Shown here: positions 1 through 5,029 of the stretch, one piece after another
How the letters are laid out: every line of letters begins with the position of its first letter
Position numbering within the stretch: the first letter of the stretch is position 1
Assembly: GCA_005793285.1 (NCBI GenBank)
Contig: SXPO01000004.1
Location: 1-5,029, forward strand
DNA from: Nitrospiraceae bacterium
GTDB taxonomy: Bacteria; Nitrospirota; Nitrospiria; Nitrospirales; Nitrospiraceae
Length of the DNA stretch: 5,029 bases
Reading direction: 5' to 3'
Made by a program: the position numbers and the translations under genes
The notes under the pieces: generated by a model
Databases searched by the model: none
What the model was told of the DNA's origin: nothing
What the model saw: the letters and a program-made list of their open reading frames with translations, nothing else

Positions 1-128
1 CGCTCGATGAATTCGTGATTGAAGGGATCAAGACCACCATTCCTCTCCATCGCAGGATCTTTAACGATCCTGATTTCCAAAAAGGCCATATTTCCACCGC
101 CTTCTTGGAGCAGCTACTCGCCAGATAG
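1..128 (+). CDS. accC: Biotin carboxylase subunit of acetyl-CoA carboxylase, C-terminal end (partial)
   Basis: Only the last 41 codons are present; the gene enters from the left edge and stops at TAG 126-128. The frame begins with the codon at position 3 and reads [19 protein letters not shown], followed by [20 protein letters not shown]. This matches the end of the AccC family, where E. coli has a similar 'DGIKTN...L..RI..D..F..G....YLE' pattern. AccC carries out the ATP- and bicarbonate-dependent carboxylation of biotin on BCCP, the first half-reaction of cytosolic acetyl-CoA carboxylase in fatty-acid synthesis. The visible piece belongs to the C-terminal biotin-carboxylase domain and holds no catalytic motif. 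Related biotin-dependent carboxylases (for example pyruvate carboxylase subunit A) end in a similar way, so AccC is the likeliest but not the only reading. Confidence 0.82.
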   Translation, partial: LDEFVIEGIKTTIPLHRRIFNDPDFQKGHISTAFLEQLLAR

Positions 129-209
129 TTCCGGAGGGGCAAGCCCTGTGTACGGGCAGCGTTATCCTGAACAGACCTCTTAGCTGGTTCTATTTCTTTC
201 TGGATCGAG

Positions 210-226
210 GCGGGGCGCGGTCCCGC
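210..226. other. Small GC-rich hairpin in the accC-macA gap
   Basis: GCGGG (210-214) can pair with CCCGC (222-226) across a 7-base loop. It lies in the 171-base gap between the accC stop and the macA start. No T-run follows it, so it is not a convincing intrinsic terminator. A second, 4-bp stem (GCCC/GGGC, about 143-157) lies closer to the accC stop. I see no convincing promoter, RNA gene or small ORF in this gap. The role is unknown. Confidence 0.25.
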
Positions 227-288
227 TGGCAACAGGGTGATTCACACCGTACTTCTTGATAAAGTAACGTCAGCTCCAAACATTGTGT

Positions 289-292
289 AGGA
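289..292 (+). promoter_or_regulatory. Ribosome binding site of the adaptor gene
   Basis: AGGA lies 7 bases before the ATG at 300, a normal Shine-Dalgarno placement. It supports 300 as the start. That start also gives a protein opening directly with a positively charged tip and a hydrophobic signal-anchor segment, as expected for this family. Confidence 0.6.
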
Positions 293-299
293 TGCGGGT

Positions 300-1583
300 A
301 TGAAACGTCTGGGCATTATCTTCGGTGTCATTGCCATCGGACTGGCCATCGGCGGATACATGTTTTTCAATGGAGAGCGAAAGGCGCCGGTTCGATACCG
401 GACGGCTGCGATTGAGCGCGGTTCGGTTGTGTCGATCGTGAGCGCGACTGGGACGATCAATCCGGTGGTTTCCGTTCAAGTCGGCACCCAAGTCTCAGGG
501 ATGATCAAGAGCCTTCATGCGGATTTCAATTCACGGGTGAAAGCGGGCGACAAAGTAGCCACCATCGATCCGGAGCCGTTCAAGGCCCGCCGCGATCAAG
601 CAGCCGGGAATCTTGAAATGGCGCGGTCAAACGTGGCTCGGTCCAACGCCGATCTTGCGCAGCGCAAGCGCGAGCGGGACCGTGTGCAATCGCTGGTGGC
701 TCAGGAGTTTGTATCGCAGAATGACGTGGATGTCGCCCTCACGAATTACCAAAGCGCCGAGGCGCAACTTCGAGTCAGTGAGGCGCAGGTGAAGCAGGCT
801 GAAGCGGTGCTGAATGCCGCCGATCTGGAATTGAAGTATACCGTCATCCGTTCGCCGGTCGACGGAGTGGTCGTTGCGCGCAATGTGGAAGTCGGCCAGA
901 CTGTGGCGTCCAGTTTTGCCACGCCGAACCTCTTTTTAATCGCGCTCGATCTCACGAAAATGCAGGTGGATACCAATGTGAGTGAGTCGGATATCGGCGG
1001 GATCACCGAAGGCAAGGACGCAGCTTTTGCGGTGGACGCGTATCCTGGTGTGCGGTTCGAGGGGGTCATTCGACAAGTGCGGTTGGCGCCGATTAATGTG
1101 CAAAATGTCGTGACCTATAATGTGGTTGTGGCGGTCGATAACGAAGATCTTCGGCTCAAGCCAGGAATGACGGCGAATGTGTCAATCATTGTGGCACAGA
1201 AGGGTCAAGTTTTGAAAGTGCCGAATGCTGCGTTGCGATTCAGTCCGCCACAGAGCGAACGTGCTGAGGGGGCAAGCAGTGGAGGAAAACCGGTCAGAGC
1301 TGATGCCGGCGCAGGGAGCTATTCGAGAGACGCTTCCGCAAATTCTGGGGGACAGGCAAGAAAGGTCTGGAAGTTGGGTGTCACCGGAGAGCCGGAGCCG
1401 TTCGCTGTTCACACTGGTATCTCCGACGGAGTTTCAACAGAAGTGCTGGATGGTTCAGTGGCCGACGGCGATATGGTGGTCATAGGGGTTGAGACTGTAC
1501 GGGGGGAGCGACGATCCGGCGAATTGCCTCCCGGGTTTGGTAGTGGAGGCCAGCGCCGGTCGGCTCCAGGCCGTGGGATGTAG
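300..1583 (+). CDS. macA: MacA-like periplasmic adaptor (membrane fusion protein) of a tripartite ABC exporter
   Basis: This 427-aa protein links an inner-membrane ABC transporter to an outer-membrane channel across the periplasm. Residues 1-23 (MKRLG, then a hydrophobic run) form a signal anchor. There is no lipobox cysteine, so it is probably membrane-anchored rather than a lipoprotein. The first half of the lipoyl/barrel-sandwich domain is about 48-95 (VGTQVSGMIK, VKAGDKVATIDP). A long Ala/Gln/Arg-rich coiled-coil hairpin spans about 96-178. The second lipoyl half follows at about 180-205 (VIRSPVDGVVVARNVEVGQTV). The beta-barrel domain is about 215-300 and ends in the family motif LKPGMTANVSI (286-296). 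Residues 318-354 are a Gly/Ser/Ala-rich low-complexity insert before the membrane-proximal domain, and the tail (404-427) is Gly/Arg-rich. The gene lies 15 bases before the ATPase gene, so it is very probably in the same operon. MacA is the best match. The substrate (macrolide, peptide, lipid or siderophore) cannot be told from sequence. Confidence 0.92.
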   Translation: MKRLGIIFGVIAIGLAIGGYMFFNGERKAPVRYRTAAIERGSVVSIVSATGTINPVVSVQVGTQVSGMIKSLHADFNSRVKAGDKVATIDPEPFKARRDQAAGNLEMARSNVARSNADLAQRKRERDRVQSLVAQEFVSQNDVDVALTNYQSAEAQLRVSEAQVKQAEAVLNAADLELKYTVIRSPVDGVVVARNVEVGQTVASSFATPNLFLIALDLTKMQVDTNVSESDIGGITEGKDAAFAVDAYPGVRFEGVIRQVRLAPINVQNVVTYNVVVAVDNEDLRLKPGMTANVSIIVAQKGQVLKVPNAALRFSPPQSERAEGASSGGKPVRADAGAGSYSRDASANSGGQARKVWKLGVTGEPEPFAVHTGISDGVSTEVLDGSVADGDMVVIGVETVRGERRSGELPPGFGSGGQRRSAPGRGM

Positions 1584-1598
1584 TGGGGTGCCCCGCTG

Positions 1599-2318
1599 AT
1601 GGCCGTGCTCATCTGTTGTGAGGATATCCGGAAAATCTATCGCCTGGGGGATGTCGAGGTGCAGGCCCTTCGAGGGCTGGATTTGTCGATTGACTCGGGA
1701 GAGTTTGTTGCCATCATGGGGTCCTCAGGTTCCGGAAAGTCGACCCTCATGAATATCCTCGGTTGTTTGGACCAGCCGACCACAGGACGCTATTGGCTGA
1801 ATGGTGTCGATGTCGCAGGGCTGCGGGCAGATCAGCTGGCCGATATTCGCAATCGACAGATCGGATTCGTATTTCAAAACTTCAATCTGATCCCACGCAC
1901 CAGCGCGCTGGAAAATGTGCAGCTGCCGCTATTTTATCGGGGAGTCTCGTTACGAGAGCAACGAGTATTGGCTACAGAGGCCCTGTGCCGTGTCGGGCTT
2001 CAAGGGCGGGAGGGGCACTATCCCACACAGCTTTCAGGAGGCCAGCAGCAGCGTGTGGAGATTGCCCGGGCGTTAGTAGCGTCACCGTCTCTGCTGCTAG
2101 CGGATGAACCGACCGGCAACCTAGATACAGAGTCGAGCCGGGAGATTATGGCGATTCTCGATCAGTTGAACAAAGAACAGGGCATCACGATCATTCTCGT
2201 GACGCATGAAACGGATATTGCCGCCTACGCCGAACGTGAAATTGTGATCAAGGATGGCCATGTCTTGACTGACCGCCGTGCCCGATCGGTGGTCCCGTTG
2301 TCTCGTCCGGAGGCCTGA
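1599..2318 (+). CDS. macB: MacB/LolD-type ABC transporter ATP-binding protein
   Basis: This 239-aa cytoplasmic ATPase belongs to the MacB/LolD/FtsE group and powers the permease encoded just downstream. All ABC motifs are visible: Walker [10 protein letters not shown] (41-49), Q-loop Q93 in [11 protein letters not shown], signature [15 protein letters not shown] (145-159), Walker B LLLADEPT with catalytic E170, D-loop GNLD (173-176) and switch His203 in LVTHE. The signature helix has Glu at 154, where Ala is usual (QQRVAIARAL); the core LSGGQ is intact, so activity is expected. In E. coli MacB the ATPase is fused to the permease (648 aa). Here the two halves are separate genes of 239 and 411 aa, about the same total. 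The start at 1599 fits the usual N-terminus of the family. The ribosome binding site is not clear-cut: a GGGG lies about 10 bases upstream. The stop codon shares one base with the next start, which implies translational coupling. Confidence 0.93.
   Translation: MAVLICCEDIRKIYRLGDVEVQALRGLDLSIDSGEFVAIMGSSGSGKSTLMNILGCLDQPTTGRYWLNGVDVAGLRADQLADIRNRQIGFVFQNFNLIPRTSALENVQLPLFYRGVSLREQRVLATEALCRVGLQGREGHYPTQLSGGQQQRVEIARALVASPSLLLADEPTGNLDTESSREIMAILDQLNKEQGITIILVTHETDIAAYAEREIVIKDGHVLTDRRARSVVPLSRPEA
2309..2313 (+). promoter_or_regulatory. Strong ribosome binding site of the permease gene, inside the ATPase gene
   Basis: GGAGG lies 4 bases before the ATG at 2318, within the last codons of the ATPase gene. 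Together with the TGATG stop/start overlap (2316-2320) it fixes the permease start and suggests that ATPase and permease are made in a coupled ratio. Confidence 0.65.
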
Positions 2319-3553
2319 TGTTGGCGTTCGTCCTGCTCACGGTGCTGACGGCCATTCGCATTCTGGGGCGTAATCGGCTTCGGGCCGGATTGACCATGCT
2401 GGGGATTGTAATCGGAGTCGGAGCGGTGATCGCGATGGTGAGTATCGGAGAGGGGGCCAAGGCCGCCGTGGCCCAACGGGTGGCCAGCATGGGTACCAAC
2501 GTCATTATGGTGCTGCCCGGTTCCATGACAACGAGCGGGGTGAGGGGCGGGCAGGGGGGCGCAGTCACATTGACGATATCGGACGGCATGGAACTCAAGA
2601 AGCGCATTCCGCTGTTGCGTGATACCGGTTGGGGCAAGCGGGACGTCATGCAGATCATCAATGGGAATAAGAACTGGAATGGGACGGTCAACGGTATTTC
2701 TCCGAGCTATTTGGCGATTCGAGACTGGTCGTTCAGCAGCGGGGGGGCGTTCACGCAGCAGGACGTGGATACGGCTGCGCGTGTGGCGCTAGTCGGACAG
2801 ACGGTAGTTGAGAACTTATTCGATGTGGGGGAGGAACCGGTCGGAGCGATCATTCGTATCAAGAATGTGCCGTTTCACGTGATCGGTGTCTTGTCACCCA
2901 AGGGACAATCGAGCCAAGGGAGTGACCAAGACGATATTATTTTTATCCCGTTCAGCACAGCAGAACGAAAAGTCTTCGGTACGCAGTTCTTGGGCTCAGT
3001 CGGCGCCTTGTTTGCCTCGGCAGAACGGTCGGAGGACTTGGCGCCTGCAGTGGTTCAGATTCGTGAGGCTCTTCGCATTCGGCATCGTCTCCAGCCCGAT
3101 CAAGAAGACGACTTTATGATCAGAACGCAGGTGGATATCGGCAAGGTCCAGGAAAGCACGAGCGAGACGTTGACCGTCATGCTGTTTGCCATCGCGTCCG
3201 TGTCACTCCTTGTCGGGGGGATCGGCATTATGAATATTCTCTTGGTGTCGGTCACAGAGCGGACCAGGGAAATCGGTGTGCGGATGGCGGTGGGAGCCAA
3301 GCGGCGGCACATTGTCATACAGTTTCTGATTGAAGCCGTGACGCTCAGCGTAGTCGGCGGCTGTCTGGGGATTGTGGTCGGCGTGCTGGGCGCGCGTGTG
3401 ACAACCGTGATTGCTGGATGGCCGACCATTATTTCCGCTGAAACCGTGCTGGCTGCCTTTGTCTTCTCTATCGCCGTTGGGCTGTTTTTTGGGCTGTACC
3501 CAGCCAATAAAGCTGCTCGGCTGAATCCCATCGATGCGTTGCGGTATGAATAG
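2318..3553 (+). CDS. macB: MacB/FtsX-type ABC transporter permease
   Basis: This 411-aa inner-membrane protein is the transmembrane half of the exporter. It has the MacB arrangement. A short cytoplasmic N-terminus (IRILGRNRLRAGLTMLGIVIG) leads into TM1 (about 24-44). A large periplasmic MacB_PCD domain follows (about 45-280), then three C-terminal helices at about 286-310, 335-358 and 375-397 forming the FtsX domain. Hallmarks include GIGIMNILLVSVTERTREIG (301-320), followed by VRMAVGA (321-327), a cytoplasmic coupling region, and the terminal YPANKAARLNPIDALRYE (394-411). In this family the permease is thought to act as a mechanotransmitter, coupling ATP hydrolysis in the cytoplasm to periplasmic substrate movement through the adaptor and an outer-membrane channel. 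The length matches the permease half of E. coli MacB, and I see no break or missing segment. It is the last gene of the + strand operon visible here. Confidence 0.93.
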   Translation: MLAFVLLTVLTAIRILGRNRLRAGLTMLGIVIGVGAVIAMVSIGEGAKAAVAQRVASMGTNVIMVLPGSMTTSGVRGGQGGAVTLTISDGMELKKRIPLLRDTGWGKRDVMQIINGNKNWNGTVNGISPSYLAIRDWSFSSGGAFTQQDVDTAARVALVGQTVVENLFDVGEEPVGAIIRIKNVPFHVIGVLSPKGQSSQGSDQDDIIFIPFSTAERKVFGTQFLGSVGALFASAERSEDLAPAVVQIREALRIRHRLQPDQEDDFMIRTQVDIGKVQESTSETLTVMLFAIASVSLLVGGIGIMNILLVSVTERTREIGVRMAVGAKRRHIVIQFLIEAVTLSVVGGCLGIVVGVLGARVTTVIAGWPTIISAETVLAAFVFSIAVGLFFGLYPANKAARLNPIDALRYE

Positions 3554-3556
3554 CCG

Positions 3557-3573
3557 GATGCCACGACGGCATC
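3557..3573. terminator. Hairpin between convergent genes, possible bidirectional terminator
   Basis: GATGCC (3557-3562) pairs perfectly with GGCATC (3568-3573) around a 5-base loop. It begins 3 bases after the permease stop codon and lies 31 bases beyond the stop of the opposing RusA-family gene. Only TT follows on the + strand and there is no T-run on either side, so it is not a textbook intrinsic terminator. Its place in the 50-base gap between converging genes is the main argument. Confidence 0.35.
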
Positions 3574-3603
3574 TTCCAACAACTGTAGTCGGCACTTGCG
3601 AGG

Positions 3604-4212
3604 TTATCGGGCTGCAGGTGTGGGAGAAGGGGAAACGACGGACAGGGAAACTTCGATGCGAGGATGTAATTTGTCGATGTCCTTATAGAGGTGGGTCTCG
3701 ACGATCCGGTTATCGTTGACACCCAAGCCTTCACAGAGCGCATCTTGAGCGATCTTGAGGCCGCCGTCGATGTCGCGACGTAGGGCTGAAGTGAAGAAGA
3801 AGCGGATGGAGAGGGCGAGTGGGCCGGATTGAAGCTGAGTCATCAGTGAGGCCCGCGCAGGCGATTGAGCCAACGCGATCCAGACCTGCTGTCCCACCTG
3901 TATTTTGTAGGCGCGCCCGGTAGAGGATAGCAGCCGGCGTCCGTTCACGGTGGCATACTGGCGATTGATGCTGGGAGGAACCGGCAGGGTCAGCGACAAT
4001 CGCTCGGTGGTCACGGTTGCACCAGCCGGCATTTCTTGGGGCCTACTGATGGTCTTGGACGTCCTGAATTGAGATGGTTGGGTGAACCGGTCAAGAGGCT
4101 GTGAGACTAGTGGGGAGGAAACGGTTTCTTGGCCTGCTGAGGGTCTATAGGAGACCGTGCGTACCGGCCGATTGGAAAGTCGGGAGCCTGAGCGACGACG
4201 GTATGATGGCAT
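3604..4212 (-). CDS. rusA: RusA-family Holliday junction resolvase (crossover junction endodeoxyribonuclease)
   Basis: RusA enzymes are small, usually phage-derived, metal-dependent dimeric nucleases that cut four-way DNA junctions. With the start at 4212 the protein has 202 residues. The RusA fold occupies about 72-193. It has the N-terminal LPVPPSINR motif (76-84), SSTGRAYK (96-103) and the acidic active-site block RRDIDGGLK (145-153). This is followed by QDAL (156-159), GVNDNRI (164-170) and a C-terminal PRIEVSL. D147, D149, K153 and D167 correspond in spacing to the catalytic D70, D72, K76 and D91 that I recall for E. coli RusA, so activity is plausible. Residues 1-60 are Ser/Thr/Arg/Pro/Gln-rich with no recognisable domain. 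The start is uncertain. 4212 leaves 8 bases after mraZ but has no clear ribosome binding site. An ATG at 4032 gives a family-sized 142-aa protein. An ATG at 4293 would run into mraZ and is less likely. Confidence 0.8.
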   Translation of the reverse strand: MPSYRRRSGSRLSNRPVRTVSYRPSAGQETVSSPLVSQPLDRFTQPSQFRTSKTISRPQEMPAGATVTTERLSLTLPVPPSINRQYATVNGRRLLSSTGRAYKIQVGQQVWIALAQSPARASLMTQLQSGPLALSIRFFFTSALRRDIDGGLKIAQDALCEGLGVNDNRIVETHLYKDIDKLHPRIEVSLSVVSPSPTPAAR

Positions 4213-4220
4213 GAAGCAAG

Positions 4221-4661
4221 TTACAAGAGATTCAGAATCTTGGCCATGTTTTGTTCGTAGCGATCTTCCGTGCGGGCGATATACCGCCGCCATTCGCTGG
4301 GGTTCCAGATTTCCATACGGTGATAGAGACCGACCAAAATCACTTCCTGATCGTCGTCGAGCGGCACCATTTTCCGTAAGCGGCCGGGAATGAGAATGCG
4401 ACCGGCTTTGTCGATGTCTGAGGTGCCTGCTTCAGAGACGACGAAGTGCATGAAAAGACGGCTCTGATCGTCGTCCAACGACATTTTTGTCCGTTCGAGG
4501 ACTTGCTTCCATTCCTTGGCTGAATAGATGAGTATAGACTGTTCCGGCCCCTTCAAGAACACGACGGCTTGGCCATCGGCCTCAATTTGCTCGCGGATAG
4601 GCGAGGGGACGATAAAGCGTCCCTTCTCATCAACTTTGCACAAGTATTCGCCGGCAAACAT
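4221..4661 (-). CDS. mraZ: Transcriptional regulator MraZ
   Basis: This is a full-length 146-aa MraZ, a DNA-binding protein with two AbrB/SpoVT-like domains. In E. coli it forms a ring and represses the division/cell wall (dcw) cluster, including its own promoter. Both conserved DxxxR signatures are present: DEKGR at 11-15 in the first domain and DKAGR at 84-88 in the second, each followed by the usual IP or VP turn (FIVPSPIRE, ILIPGRLRK). The opening MFAGEYLCKVDEKGR is typical and fixes the start. AGGA sits 8 bases upstream. Its neighbours are unusual. It starts 3 bases after a small helix-turn-helix gene and is followed about 8 bases later by a RusA-family gene, with no rsmH, ftsL or ftsI nearby. 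It may still regulate a distant dcw cluster; that cannot be seen here. Confidence 0.95.
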   Translation of the reverse strand: MFAGEYLCKVDEKGRFIVPSPIREQIEADGQAVVFLKGPEQSILIYSAKEWKQVLERTKMSLDDDQSRLFMHFVVSEAGTSDIDKAGRILIPGRLRKMVPLDDDQEVILVGLYHRMEIWNPSEWRRYIARTEDRYEQNMAKILNLL

Positions 4662-4664
4662 CGA

Positions 4665-4892
4665 TCAGATCCTAGTGTAAGAGGACAGGGCAGTTCTGGT
4701 TCGTTCGCGAATCCACTGTTCCAGATCCGAGCGCACGAACCGCCATTCTTTTCCAAGCTTGAAGGCGGGAATCTGCCGACTCTGTAAATAGCGATAGAGT
4801 GTACGCGGAGTAATTTTCAGATAACGGCAGGTCTCCGTCGCCGTCATCAATTCGCTTTTCTGGGCGGTCCCCATCGTGCCACCAGATCTCAT
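4665..4892 (-). CDS. Excisionase/MerR-like helix-turn-helix DNA-binding protein
   Basis: This 75-aa protein is one winged-helix domain of the 'excisionase family' type (HTH_17, MerR superfamily). The helix-turn-helix is about 17-37 (ATETCRYLKITPRTLYRYLQ), the wing about 41-52 (IPAFKLGKEWRF), and the closing helix 54-65 (RSDLEQWIRERT). Relatives serve as phage or integrative-element excisionases and as small regulators such as BldC. No integrase gene is in the window, so a regulatory role is more likely here. It is the first gene of the unit, lies just below a sigma70-type promoter and stops 3 bases before mraZ. The start is not certain. ATG 4892 is the longest in-frame start but has no ribosome binding site at normal distance. 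ATG 4874 (GGTGG 4 bases upstream) and ATG 4847, just before the core domain, are alternatives. An in-frame stop at 4908-4910 rules out extension further upstream. Confidence 0.85.
   Translation of the reverse strand: MRSGGTMGTAQKSELMTATETCRYLKITPRTLYRYLQSRQIPAFKLGKEWRFVRSDLEQWIRERTRTALSSYTRI
4670..4673 (-). promoter_or_regulatory. Ribosome binding site of mraZ
   Basis: On the - strand AGGA precedes the mraZ ATG by 8 bases and lies partly within the last codons of the upstream helix-turn-helix gene. This arrangement suggests translational coupling of the two genes. Confidence 0.6.
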
Positions 4893-4903
4893 CGCAGGTA
4901 TGT

Positions 4904-4917
4904 AGACTCATGAGACT
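4904..4917. repeat. Imperfect palindrome in the leader of the - strand operon
   Basis: AGACTCATGAGACT is a 14-base near-palindrome (perfect core CTCATGAG, two mismatching positions). It lies between the promoter and the first start codon. On the - strand it contains an ATG (4911) preceded by AGGAG (4916-4920). It could be an operator or a leader translation signal; sequence alone does not decide. Confidence 0.35.
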
Positions 4918-4932
4918 CCTGATAATGAGCGT

Positions 4933-4960
4933 ATTCTAGGGATCGTCGGAGAATTGTCAA
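4933..4960 (-). promoter_or_regulatory. Sigma70-type promoter of the HTH-mraZ-rusA unit
   Basis: On the - strand TTGACA (4955-4960, a perfect -35) is followed after 16 bases by TAGAAT (4933-4938, five of six matches to TATAAT). Transcription would start near 4926, giving a leader of about 34 bases before ATG 4892. It is the only strong promoter I found in the window. Its -35 hexamer is also a member of the TGTCA repeat family just upstream, so a protein bound there would block or touch RNA polymerase. Confidence 0.72.
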
Positions 4961-5005
4961 GTAAAAATACATGACAATGCCTGTCATAGACTGTCAATGC
5001 CAGTC
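4954..5005. repeat. TGTCA/TGACA repeat cluster at and upstream of the promoter, probable operator
   Basis: Four copies of TGTCA or its complement start at 4955, 4972, 4982 and 4992. The last three are exactly 10 bases apart, so they face the same side of the helix. TTGTCA (4954-4959) and TGACAA (4972-4977) form a perfect inverted repeat with 12 bases between. TGACAATGCCTGTC (4972-4985) recurs 20 bases on as TGTCAATGCCAGTC (4992-5005), with 12 of 14 bases equal. The cluster covers the -35 box and the region just upstream of it, a typical place for a regulator. The likely ligands are the helix-turn-helix protein or MraZ encoded downstream; this is inference. Confidence 0.6.
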
Positions 5006-5029
5006 GTTGTCTCCCCACTTTCGCCGATC

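Noticed and set aside
256..284. TTGATA as a -35 element for the adaptor gene
   Set aside because: At 16-18 bases downstream the best -10 candidates match TATAAT at only about three positions, so I cannot support a promoter there.
2248..2691. A 147-aa open frame on the - strand across the ATPase-permease junction
   Set aside because: It is antisense to two clearly real genes, with Thr/Pro/Met-rich sequence typical of a shadow frame and no family match.
3100..3582. A 160-aa open frame on the - strand under the permease gene
   Set aside because: It lies wholly antisense to the conserved FtsX domain apart from the last bases, shows no recognisable family, and has the composition expected from the complement of a membrane-protein gene.
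4213..4293. Extension of the RusA-family protein to ATG 4293
   Set aside because: It would overlap the conserved C-terminus of mraZ by 73 bases and add 27 residues that look like an out-of-frame reading of mraZ.
4665..4892. Active integrative element with an excisionase
   Set aside because: There is no integrase, attachment-site duplication or tRNA in the window, and the close coupling to mraZ fits a regulator better than a mobile-element gene.
4672..4911. A 79-aa open frame starting at the well-placed ATG 4911
   Set aside because: Its sequence has no recognisable domain, while the frame it overlaps encodes a clear helix-turn-helix protein. It is kept only as a possible leader or decoy start.
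4921..5029. E. coli-type MraZ boxes (three TGGGN repeats spaced by 5 bases) upstream of the operon
   Set aside because: Only one TGGGG is seen on the - strand near 5012-5020 and there is no regular repetition. The repeats present are TGTCA instead.

Overview
The window looks like a chromosomal segment of a Gram-negative (diderm) bacterium of moderate-to-high GC. The style of the MraZ protein, the split MacB-like exporter and the codon use remind me of Nitrospira or a relative. That is recognition from memory, not a search result.

Layout, left to right. Positions 1-128 hold the 3' end of a biotin carboxylase gene (accC) on the + strand. After a 171-base gap come three tightly packed + strand genes (300-3553). 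They encode a MacA-like periplasmic adaptor, a MacB-type ABC ATPase and a MacB/FtsX-type permease. The ATPase and permease genes share one base (TGATG). Together they form the inner-membrane and periplasmic parts of a tripartite ABC exporter; no outer-membrane channel gene is in the window.

A short convergent junction (3554-3603) carries a 6-bp-stem hairpin. The rest of the window is a compact - strand unit read from right to left. It encodes a 75-aa excisionase/MerR-like helix-turn-helix protein, then MraZ, then a RusA-family Holliday-junction endonuclease with an uncertain start. Gaps within the unit are 3 and about 8 bases, so it is very probably an operon. It is preceded by a good sigma70-type promoter (TTGACA, 16 bp, TAGAAT) at 4933-4960. 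The promoter's -35 lies at the edge of a cluster of TGTCA/TGACA repeats spaced by about one DNA turn (4954-5005).

The most notable part is this right-hand unit. mraZ normally heads the division/cell wall (dcw) cluster next to rsmH. Here it sits between a phage-style DNA-binding protein and a phage-style resolvase, with its own promoter and a probable operator. The exporter region looks ordinary. I found no tRNA, rRNA, CRISPR array or insertion sequence.
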